Of a stretch of 17,995 nucleotides of DNA, positions 7,046 to 14,073 are shown piece by piece. The DNA is from an uncultured Aquincola sp. GTDB lineage: Bacteria; Pseudomonadota; Gammaproteobacteria; Burkholderiales; Burkholderiaceae. Within the stretch, counting starts at the first letter, position 1. Each line of letters begins with the position of its first letter. The translations under genes and the position numbers were made by a program. The notes under the pieces are model-generated. The model was not told the origin of the DNA, did no database searches, and saw nothing but the letters and a program-made list of their open reading frames with translations. The DNA lies in the NCBI GenBank assembly GCA_937883885.1, contig CAKZXL010000592.1, positions 1-17,995 of the forward strand, written 5' to 3'.

Positions 7046-10000
7046 ATGAAGCCCCTCGCCCGATTCGCCGTCGCCTGCGCCGCGCTGGCCGGCCTGATGT
7101 ACGGCGCCGCCTCGCATGCCACTGACGTGGCCAAGCGGCCGCTGAAGGTCGACGTCAACGTCAAGCCCAACGTCATCTTCGGCATGGACGATTCAGGCTC
7201 GATGGACTGGGAGATCATGATCAGTGCCTACAACGGCGTGCTGAACTGGAACGTGGCCAACCGCACCTTCTGGGACGGCAGCAAGCTGCTGGCCAAGGGC
7301 GACTACTACATGAACTACCTGTTCCCGAACGGAACGGGCACCGGCGCCAAGCAATACGCCGACGACAACTCACTGGGCCGCAACGTGCCGCCCTCGCCTC
7401 AGTTCGCGGCCATGCGTTCGAGCGCGTTCAACCCGATCTACTACAACCCAACGATCACCTATTCGCCGTGGAAGCCGGCCTACCACGACGGTGCGCTGCA
7501 GACCTACGGCAACGCCTCGCCCACTGCCGCCAAGTCGCACCCGGCGCTCACCGGCTCGGTCACCATGGACCTGACGTCGGACCAGGTGGCCACCGTCTAC
7601 TACCGGCCGGGCATGCTGCGGCCCGACGGCGTCGTCTACAACAACTCGGCGACGGTAACGACCATCTACTACCCGGCCACCTACTGGGTGGTCGATGACA
7701 GCTGCACGGCCACCACGCCCATCACCTGGACCACCACCTGCGTGAGCACCCCGGACGGCCACAGGTTGCGAAAGGTGGAGATCAAACCCGCCAACTACAC
7801 CACCACCGCCGCCTACAACGCCGACCTTCAGAACTTCGCCAACTGGTGGAGCTACTACCGCAAGCGCAAGCTGATGCTGGCCGGCGCCATGGGCAGCGTG
7901 CTGGACAACCTGACCGGCATGCGCGTGGGCGTGGTGGCCTTCAACCGCCGCAGCGGCAATGTGGCGATGTACGACAGCGATGCCACCGACAACGCAGCCA
8001 ACCGTCGGCGCGTGGCGGGGGTGTTCTACACCAACCCGGCCGACAGCGGCACGCCGACCACTGCCACCTTGAAGTACATCGGCGAGCAGTACAAGACGAG
8101 TTCGGCCGCCATCCAGTACAGCTGCCAGCGCAACAACGCCTTCGTGGTGACCGACGGCCTTGCCAACGACACCGCCACCCCGCCCAGCTACAACAGCAGC
8201 ACCTACGGCAGCGGTTTTCCGTATGCGCCCACCAAGGCCGACTCGCTCGCCGACGTGGCCCTGGCCTACTTCACGCTGAACCTGCGCAACAACCGCAGCA
8301 CCTCCGGCGCCGGCAACCCGCTGTCCGACGGCCGCGTCAGCCTGCCCAACCAGCAGGTGAGCAACCCCGACAGCAACAGGAACCTGCACATGAACACCTA
8401 TGCGATCACGCTGGGTGCCGGTGGCACGGTCTGGCCGGGCATCACCGACCCCTTCACCACCAGCTTCACCTGGCCCGACCCGCAGCCGGACACACCCAGC
8501 GCCATCGACGACCTGTGGCATGCCACCATCAACGGCCGCGGCCAGATGTACAAGGCCGACAACCCGACGCAGGCGGCCATTGCCATCCAGCGGGGCTTGA
8601 ACGACATCGCCCAGCAGGCCGGCGCGCAAAGCGAGGTGTCCGTCAACACGGTGAACCTGGCACGCGGCACCGGCAAGGCTTATCTGGGCAAGTACACCTC
8701 GTCCAGCTGGACCGGCGACATCACCGCCAATGAGGTGAACACCAACACGGGCGCCATCGCCGGGACTTACACCTGGTCGGCCAACGATCGCCTGGTCAAT
8801 CGCACCGCCGCCCGGGTGATCGCCACCAGCGTCGGCGGCTCGCGCGTGCCCTTTACCACCGCCAACGTCGGCGCCACGCTGTCGTCCACCGACGGCGCGG
8901 GCCTGACCGCCTATTTCCGCGGCGACCGCACCGGCGAAGGCAGCAAGTACCGCGCACGCGGCTCGCTGATCGGCCCGGTGATCAATGCCAAGCCGGTGGT
9001 GTCCACCGCGCCGAAGGTGGTGTTCGCGGCTTCGGGTGACGGCATGATGCACGCCCTGGACGTCGATACAGGCGACGAGCTGTGGGCCTACGTGCCCGGC
9101 ACGGTGCTCACCAGCATGGCCAGCTCGGCCAACCTCAACTACTACTTCGAGACCTTGCTCGACGGCACGCCCACCGTGCAGATGGTGGGCAGCAAGCGCT
9201 ACCTGGTGGCCGGACGCGGGACCGCCGGCCCGGGCTACTACGCCATCGACGTCACCAACCCGCGCAACCTGACCGAGACGCAGCTGGCCACCAATGTGCT
9301 GTGGGACATCGGCAACGGCGGCAGCTTCACGCTGGGCCAGTCAGTGGGCCGGCCGCTGGTGGTGCAGACGCGCAGCTACGGCACGGTGGTGCTGTTCACC
9401 CAGGGCTACAACGGCAGCAGCGACGGCAAGGGCCGGCTGTACATGGTCAATGCCGACACCGGCGAGCTGGTGCACACCTTCGTGGCCGACGGCGGCGGCA
9501 GCGGCGACCTGGGCCTGGCCCAGATCAATGCAGCGGTGGAAGGCGACGGCAAGGTGGTGCACGTGTACGGCGGCGACCTGCAGGGCAACCTGTGGCACTT
9601 CGACCTGCAAGACAAGACGACGACGAAGCTGGCCACGCTGAAGACCGGCACCACCGCGCAACCGGTGACCACCGCGCCCGAGATCATGTTCAACGGCAGC
9701 GACCGGCTGATCCTGGTGGGCACCGGCCGCCTGCTGGGTGTGAGCGATTTCGGCCGCGGCACCACCGAAACCTTCTATGCCATCAAGGATGGCACGGCGC
9801 TGGCGGGCTCCGCCCGCGACAGCCTGGTGCGCCGCAGCTTCGTGACCGACAGCGACAGCACCGTCGACGCCACTGGCACCGACTTCGACTGGAGCAGCCG
9901 GCGTGGCTGGTACATCGACCTGCCGAACAACCTGCAGGTGATCAACGATCCGACGATCGCCTTCGGCGCCATCGCCTTCACGGCCAACAAGGCCTTGCTG

Positions 10001-10288
10001 TCGGAGTGCGCGTCCAATTCCTCGCTCTTCGTGCTGGACGTGCTGACCGGCAAAAACGTCGAGGACATGGGATACGCCGCCATCGACCTGGGCCAAACCT
10101 CGTCATCTGCCGTGACCTTGCTGCGCACCAGCGGTGCCAATGGCGACCGCATCGTCGCGCAACGCCAGACAGGCGTGTGCAGTGGCGACAGCTGCGCCCC
10201 GTCTGGCGACCCGCCCGTGATCCCGCTGAAGTTCGGCGTCACCGACCGCAAGAACGCCTGGCGCCAGATCCGCCGCGGCGACCGCTAG
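7046..10288 (+). CDS. pilY1: Type IV pilus tip adhesin/biogenesis factor PilY1
   Basis: The 1080-residue secreted protein begins with a signal peptide cut after about residue 25 (AASHA). A von Willebrand A-like N-terminal region follows, with the metal-site motif DDSGS (D48, S50, S52) inside PNVIFGMDDSGSMDWE and a later FVVTDGLAND strand. The C-terminal half is the PilY1 beta-propeller: YFRGDRTGEG, then SGDGMMHALDVDTGDELWAY (about 663-682), LYMVNADTGELVHTF, and VYGGDLQGNLWHFDL (about 840-854). PilY1 sits at the pilus tip, is required for pilus extension and adhesion, and in Pseudomonas takes part in surface sensing that alters c-di-GMP. The region aligning with the Pseudomonas calcium loop (D-x-N-x-D-x-x-x-D) reads A830-V-E-G-D834-G-K-V-V838, losing most ligands. 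The start at 7046 follows a GAGA and gives a clean signal peptide. It ends 7 bases before the convergent histidine phosphatase gene. Confidence 0.95.
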   Translation: MKPLARFAVACAALAGLMYGAASHATDVAKRPLKVDVNVKPNVIFGMDDSGSMDWEIMISAYNGVLNWNVANRTFWDGSKLLAKGDYYMNYLFPNGTGTGAKQYADDNSLGRNVPPSPQFAAMRSSAFNPIYYNPTITYSPWKPAYHDGALQTYGNASPTAAKSHPALTGSVTMDLTSDQVATVYYRPGMLRPDGVVYNNSATVTTIYYPATYWVVDDSCTATTPITWTTTCVSTPDGHRLRKVEIKPANYTTTAAYNADLQNFANWWSYYRKRKLMLAGAMGSVLDNLTGMRVGVVAFNRRSGNVAMYDSDATDNAANRRRVAGVFYTNPADSGTPTTATLKYIGEQYKTSSAAIQYSCQRNNAFVVTDGLANDTATPPSYNSSTYGSGFPYAPTKADSLADVALAYFTLNLRNNRSTSGAGNPLSDGRVSLPNQQVSNPDSNRNLHMNTYAITLGAGGTVWPGITDPFTTSFTWPDPQPDTPSAIDDLWHATINGRGQMYKADNPTQAAIAIQRGLNDIAQQAGAQSEVSVNTVNLARGTGKAYLGKYTSSSWTGDITANEVNTNTGAIAGTYTWSANDRLVNRTAARVIATSVGGSRVPFTTANVGATLSSTDGAGLTAYFRGDRTGEGSKYRARGSLIGPVINAKPVVSTAPKVVFAASGDGMMHALDVDTGDELWAYVPGTVLTSMASSANLNYYFETLLDGTPTVQMVGSKRYLVAGRGTAGPGYYAIDVTNPRNLTETQLATNVLWDIGNGGSFTLGQSVGRPLVVQTRSYGTVVLFTQGYNGSSDGKGRLYMVNADTGELVHTFVADGGGSGDLGLAQINAAVEGDGKVVHVYGGDLQGNLWHFDLQDKTTTKLATLKTGTTAQPVTTAPEIMFNGSDRLILVGTGRLLGVSDFGRGTTETFYAIKDGTALAGSARDSLVRRSFVTDSDSTVDATGTDFDWSSRRGWYIDLPNNLQVINDPTIAFGAIAFTANKALLSECASNSSLFVLDVLTGKNVEDMGYAAIDLGQTSSSAVTLLRTSGANGDRIVAQRQTGVCSGDSCAPSGDPPVIPLKFGVTDRKNAWRQIRRGDR

Positions 10289-10295
10289 GCGGCGC

Positions 10296-10943
10296 TCAGG
10301 GCGCGGCCGCGCCCACGTCGCGTGCCGCGGTGTCCAGGTGGGTGTTGTCACTCCAGCCCACCAGGGTCAGGCCGCCTTCGGTGTGCAGCAGGCGGTTGAT
10401 GCTGGCGTTGCCCACCTGCCAGGTGCGCGGCGCGTCCAGCGCCAGCCGGGTGGCGGCGCGGTACAGGCAGTCGAGCACGCCGCCGTGCGACACCAGCGCG
10501 ATGCTCTGGCCGGCGTGGCGTTGCGCCAGGCCCCGCACCACCGCCACCACCCGCTCGTAGAACTGGGTCAGCGTCTCGCCGCCCTCGGGCCCGAAGGCGG
10601 GGTCGCGCTTGCGCCAGCGCAGCGCCTGGTCGGGCCAGCGCTGCTCGATCTCCTCGAAGCTCATGCCCTCGAAGCTGCCGAAGCGCCGCTCGCGCAGTCC
10701 CACGTCGGCGGTCACCGCCAGTCCCTTGGGCGCGGCAAAGGCCTGCGCCGTGTCGAAGGCGCGGCCCAGGTCGCTGGCATACACCGCTTCCAGCGGCTCG
10801 TCGGCCAGGGCTTCGGCCAGGCGCCCGGCCTGCCAGCGACCCTGGTCGTTGAGCGGAATGTCGGTGTGGCCCTGGATGCGGGTGGCGACGTTCCAGTCCG
10901 TCTCGCCGTGGCGGATGGCGATGATGCGGGTGGCCGGCGTCAC
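10296..10943 (-). CDS. Histidine phosphatase family protein (phosphoglycerate mutase-like)
   Basis: The 215-residue protein starts with the catalytic motif RHGETDWN, in which His12 is the phospho-acceptor. Other active-site parts are SDLGRA with Arg61, the acid in LRERRFG (Glu85) and VSHGG with His153, and the typical NASI segment is also present. The family includes cofactor-dependent phosphoglycerate mutases, CobC-type phosphatases and broad-specificity sugar or nucleotide phosphatases; the substrate cannot be told from sequence. The start is a GTG at 10943, overlapping the TGA of the upstream PEBP gene as GTGA. The in-frame upstream ATG lies deep inside that gene and its extra sequence looks like out-of-frame translation. 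The gene is last in the minus-strand block and convergent with pilY1. Confidence 0.9.
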   Translation of the reverse strand: MTPATRIIAIRHGETDWNVATRIQGHTDIPLNDQGRWQAGRLAEALADEPLEAVYASDLGRAFDTAQAFAAPKGLAVTADVGLRERRFGSFEGMSFEEIEQRWPDQALRWRKRDPAFGPEGGETLTQFYERVVAVVRGLAQRHAGQSIALVSHGGVLDCLYRAATRLALDAPRTWQVGNASINRLLHTEGGLTLVGWSDNTHLDTAARDVGAAAP

Positions 10944-11572
10944 GCCTGGGCCAGCCGCTTGTTGAGGGTGTAGGTGCCCGAGTGCATCACCTCGCCCAGC
11001 ACGTGCGGGGCCATGGCCTCGCGCACCTGCTGGCCGGTGAAGGCGCCTTCCACCGGCAGCCGCTCCACGTCCAGCGCATACAGCGTGAACACGTAGTGGT
11101 GCACCAGCGAATCGTTGAAGGGTGGGAACGGGCCGTCGTAGCCGAAGTACTGGCCGGCCATCTCGGCGTTGCCGGCGAACCAGCCGGTGTAGTCGTTCAG
11201 GCCATGGCGCGCGCCGTGCAGCGTGGCCGGGCCGGGCTTGCCGCGGGCGGTGAAGCCCTGGCTGAACTCGCCTTCGGCGATCTGCGTCAGCGATGGCGGC
11301 AGGTCCACCAGCACCCAGTGGAAGAAGTCCACGCGCGGCAGGTCGGCCGGCACTTCGCGGTCGGGCTGGTTGACGTCGTCGCCCTTGCTGGGCACGTCGA
11401 AGTCGTGGCACACCAGCACCAGCGACTGGGTGCCGGCGGGCAGGTCGCTCCAGGCCAGGTGCGGGTTCAGGTTGTCGGAGAAGCCCACGCCACCTGCATC
11501 GTCGAGCCGGCCCGCGGCATGACGCGGCGGAATCGGTTCGCCATTGGCCCAGCTGTCGCTCCAGAGTTTCAT
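10940..11572 (-). CDS. YbhB/YbcL family Raf kinase inhibitor-like (PEBP) protein
   Basis: The 210-residue protein starts MKLWSDSWANGEPIPPRHA and shows the PEBP anion-binding signatures: HDFDVPS, FFHWVLVDLPPS, GKPGPA and the block GYDGPFPPFNDSLVHHYVFT. It has no signal peptide, so it is probably cytoplasmic. Bacterial YbhB/YbcL proteins fold like phosphatidylethanolamine-binding proteins; their bacterial role is largely unknown. It is about 25 residues longer than typical YbhB because of an insertion around PSKGDDVNQPDREVPADLPR, seen also in other proteobacterial homologues. GGGAG lies about 10 bases before the ATG. Its stop overlaps the GTG start of the phosphatase gene, and DUF1840 lies 31 bases upstream on the same strand. 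Confidence 0.9.
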   Translation of the reverse strand: MKLWSDSWANGEPIPPRHAAGRLDDAGGVGFSDNLNPHLAWSDLPAGTQSLVLVCHDFDVPSKGDDVNQPDREVPADLPRVDFFHWVLVDLPPSLTQIAEGEFSQGFTARGKPGPATLHGARHGLNDYTGWFAGNAEMAGQYFGYDGPFPPFNDSLVHHYVFTLYALDVERLPVEGAFTGQQVREAMAPHVLGEVMHSGTYTLNKRLAQA

Positions 11573-11603
11573 CTGCTCACTCCCTTCCTGTTGTGTTGTG
11601 GAC

Positions 11604-11930
11604 TCAGACGCCCCAGACCACGTCGGTGCCGGCCTTGTGGCTGCGCTCGATCATCTCGATCAGCGGCCATGCGCGCTGGCGCAGCGACACCACGCCCTCG
11701 CGGCTGCCGCGGGGGCCGTCGTCGTCGGCTTCGTCTTCGGGGGTCGCCTGGCGGCGTGCATCTTCTTCTTCGACCGCGGCGCGCAGCGCGGCCACGGCGG
11801 CCGGCATGTCGGCCACTTCCAGGATGCCCTTGGCCGTGGGCTCGCGGCCGATCAGGCGCAGGACCTGGTCGCCGTTCGGCCCCATCATGATCACGTCAGG
11901 GGCCGCCTTGGACTTGAACTTGTAGATCAT
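11604..11930 (-). CDS. DUF1840 domain-containing conserved protein
   Basis: The 108-residue protein reads MIYKFKSKAAPDVIMMGPNG, then LRLIGREPTAKGILEVADMP, an acidic linker (EEEDARRQATPEDEADDDG) and a conserved end VSLRQRAWPLIEMIERSHKA leading to IVWGV-like DVVWGV. This is the DUF1840 family, small cytoplasmic proteins found widely in betaproteobacteria with no known function. I do not assign a role. The ATG at 11930 begins the conserved domain; the frame extends 12 codons further up to 11966, but those codons do not look conserved. A CAGG about 6 bases upstream is a weak ribosome binding site. It lies 61 bases downstream of the GGDEF-EAL gene, same strand. Confidence 0.88.
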   Translation of the reverse strand: MIYKFKSKAAPDVIMMGPNGDQVLRLIGREPTAKGILEVADMPAAVAALRAAVEEEDARRQATPEDEADDDGPRGSREGVVSLRQRAWPLIEMIERSHKAGTDVVWGV

Positions 11931-11959
11931 CGGTTGCCTGCTGAGAATGGAACGGGGAT

Positions 11960-11974
11960 GGGGCATTGTGCCCC
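11960..11974 (-). other. Small hairpin between the GGDEF-EAL gene and DUF1840
   Basis: GGGGCA-TTG-TGCCCC is a perfect 6-bp stem with a 3-base loop, 18 bases after the GGDEF-EAL stop. No T-run follows on the minus strand, so it may be only a weak attenuator or an mRNA-end stabiliser between the two genes. Confidence 0.35.
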
Positions 11975-11991
11975 GCCGCCCCGGCCCCTCG

Positions 11992-14073
11992 TCAGGCAGC
12001 CGTCAGCCGGCCCAGCAACGTGTCGGGTTCCAGCGCAGGCGCGAACAGGAAGCCCTGGTAGGTGTTGCAGCCGATCTGCGCCAGGAAGTCGCGCTGCGCG
12101 GGCAGCTCCACGCCTTCGGCCACCACGCTCAGGCCCAGTGCATGGGCCATCTGCACGATGGCGCGCACGATGGCTACGTCGCTCTCGTCGGCAGGCAGGC
12201 CGCGCACGAAGCGGCGGTCGATCTTCAGCGCATCCAGCGGAAAGCGCTTGAGGTAGGCCAGGCTGGAGTAGCCGGTGCCGAAGTCGTCGATGGCCAGCCG
12301 CACGCCCAGCCCGGCCAGCGCCTGCAGCCGCTCCAGCGCCTCGGCCGCATCGCGCACCAGGATGGATTCGGTCAGCTCCAGCTCCAGCAGCGCGGGCGGC
12401 AGCTGCGCATCGGCCAGGGCCTGCGCCACGCGGGCCACGAAGCCCGCCTGCTGGAACTGCAGCGCCGAGACGTTGATGGACACCGGCACCGGCTGGTCCG
12501 CGGCCAACCACCGGGCGGCCTGGGCGACGGCCTCGCTCAGCACCCAGTCGCCGATCTGCACGATGAAGCCGCTGGCCTCGGCCACGGGGATGAAGTCGCC
12601 GGGCGAGATGTCGCCGTAGTGCGCGTCCTTCCAGCGGATCAGCGCCTCGCAGCCGATCATGCGGCCGCTGGCCAGGTCGACCTGCGGCTGGTAGTGCAGC
12701 CGGAAGCGGTGCTGCGCCAGCGCCTGGCGCATCGCATGGTCCAGCCGCACGCGCTTGCGCACCTCGTCGTCATGGCTGCCCGAGCGGTGGAAGCGGAAGC
12801 CCGCACGACCGCCGGCCTTGGCGGCCAGCATCGCCGTCTCGGCATGGCGCAGCAGGTCGTGCGCGGTGTCGGCCGCATCGGGGAACAGGGCCACGCCGAT
12901 GCTGCAGGTCAGCGTGAACTGCGCGCCTTCGATCTCGTAAGGCGCCTCGGTGGCGCGCAGCACGCGGCGCGCCGCATGCTCGGCCGCCTCGGTGCCGGCA
13001 TGGTGCAGCAGCACCGCGAACTGGTCGCCGCCCACGCGGCCCACCACGTCGCCGGCGCGCAGCGCGCTGCGGATGCGCTGGCACAGCTCCACCAGCACGC
13101 GGTCGCCGATGCCCTGGCCCAGGCTGTCGTTGATCTGCTTGAAGGCGTCCACGTCCAGCAGCAGCAGGGCCAGGCGGCCGCGGCGGCGCTGGGCTTCGGC
13201 AATCGCCGATGACAGCCGCTCGCTCAGCTGCCGGCGGTTGGGCACGCCGGTCAGTGCGTCGGTGGTGGACAGGGTCTCGATGCGCTGGTCGGCCGCCAAC
13301 CGCTCGCTCAGGTCGCGGAACGACCACACGCGGCCGATGGGCCGGCCATGGCTCCATTGCGTGTGCACCACGCGTTCCAGCACCATGCCGTTGCGCAGGG
13401 TCACGCGGTCGGTGGCCGGCACCAGGGCGCCCCGCTCGATGGCTTCCAGGTGGCGCTGGTAGGTATGCGGCTCCAGCACGGCTTGCAGCATCCAGGTGTA
13501 GATGGCTTCGTCGCGGCCGCTGGCCAGGTGGTCGGGCAGCGCCCACAGCTGCGCGAAGCGGCGGTTGAAGGCGCGGATGTGGCCGCGCAGGTCGGTCACC
13601 AGCAGGCCGTCGGCGGTGGCTTCGAGCGTGGCGCGCAGCTCGGAGATCAGCGTCTCGCGCTCTTCCAGGGCCTGGCGCTCGGGCGTCAGGTCGCGCAGCG
13701 ACACCAGCAGCAGCTGCGGCAGGCCGTGCGTGGCCAGGCGGTGGATGCGCCGCTCCAGGTGCAGAGGCTCGCCCTCGGCGCGCAGCAGCAGCGTGCGCGA
13801 CAGCAGCTCGTCGCCCGCGCCGGGCCAGCGCTGCGCGGCCCAGAAGGCCAGGTCTTCGGGCGTGTCCAGCAGGGTGTCGGCGGGCTGGTCGATGATGTCG
13901 GCGCGCGGGCGGCCCAGCAGCGCCAGCGCCGGTTCATTGATGGCCACCACGTGCAGGTTGTGCGCGTCCACCAGCCAGGCCGGCTCCCACAGCCCCTCCA
14001 CGAGCGCGATCGTCTGGCTGTCCAGCGCGACAGGCCCCTGCAGCAGCGGTACAGCCAGCGAAGACGTCGTCAC
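11992..14073 (-). CDS. PAS-PAS-GGDEF-EAL c-di-GMP signalling protein (predicted phosphodiesterase)
   Basis: The 693-residue protein has no signal peptide or membrane helices. Layout: a PAS-like domain (about 22-130), a second PAS (about 140-262), GGDEF (about 268-425) and EAL (about 440-690). The GGDEF signature is GGDQF (348-352); the inhibitory I-site RAGD (339-342) lies the canonical five residues before it. The EAL domain keeps the expected catalytic residues: EAL (476-478), Asn534, ELTES (566-570), DDFGTGYSS (596-604), Lys617, Glu653 and Gln673. I infer an active c-di-GMP phosphodiesterase whose GGDEF domain has weakened or regulatory function. The start is a GTG at 14073 overlapping the HD-GYP stop (GTGA). 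The frame stays open to 14514, but that extension is off-frame HD-GYP sequence. Co-transcription with the HD-GYP gene is very likely. Confidence 0.93.
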   Translation of the reverse strand: MTTSSLAVPLLQGPVALDSQTIALVEGLWEPAWLVDAHNLHVVAINEPALALLGRPRADIIDQPADTLLDTPEDLAFWAAQRWPGAGDELLSRTLLLRAEGEPLHLERRIHRLATHGLPQLLLVSLRDLTPERQALEERETLISELRATLEATADGLLVTDLRGHIRAFNRRFAQLWALPDHLASGRDEAIYTWMLQAVLEPHTYQRHLEAIERGALVPATDRVTLRNGMVLERVVHTQWSHGRPIGRVWSFRDLSERLAADQRIETLSTTDALTGVPNRRQLSERLSSAIAEAQRRRGRLALLLLDVDAFKQINDSLGQGIGDRVLVELCQRIRSALRAGDVVGRVGGDQFAVLLHHAGTEAAEHAARRVLRATEAPYEIEGAQFTLTCSIGVALFPDAADTAHDLLRHAETAMLAAKAGGRAGFRFHRSGSHDDEVRKRVRLDHAMRQALAQHRFRLHYQPQVDLASGRMIGCEALIRWKDAHYGDISPGDFIPVAEASGFIVQIGDWVLSEAVAQAARWLAADQPVPVSINVSALQFQQAGFVARVAQALADAQLPPALLELELTESILVRDAAEALERLQALAGLGVRLAIDDFGTGYSSLAYLKRFPLDALKIDRRFVRGLPADESDVAIVRAIVQMAHALGLSVVAEGVELPAQRDFLAQIGCNTYQGFLFAPALEPDTLLGRLTAA

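Noticed and set aside
8918..8950. RGD tripeptide in PilY1 (YFRGDRTGEG), suggesting an integrin-binding site as reported in Pseudomonas PilY1.
   Set aside because: In this position RGD is part of the general family motif preceding the propeller (FRGDxxxE followed by a YRxR-type segment) and so is not specific evidence of integrin binding.
7370..9052. Long open frame of about 560 codons on the minus strand inside pilY1.
   Set aside because: It is antisense to a clearly conserved gene, has low-complexity Gly/Val/His/Arg-rich content typical of shadow frames in GC-rich DNA, and has no recognisable domain.
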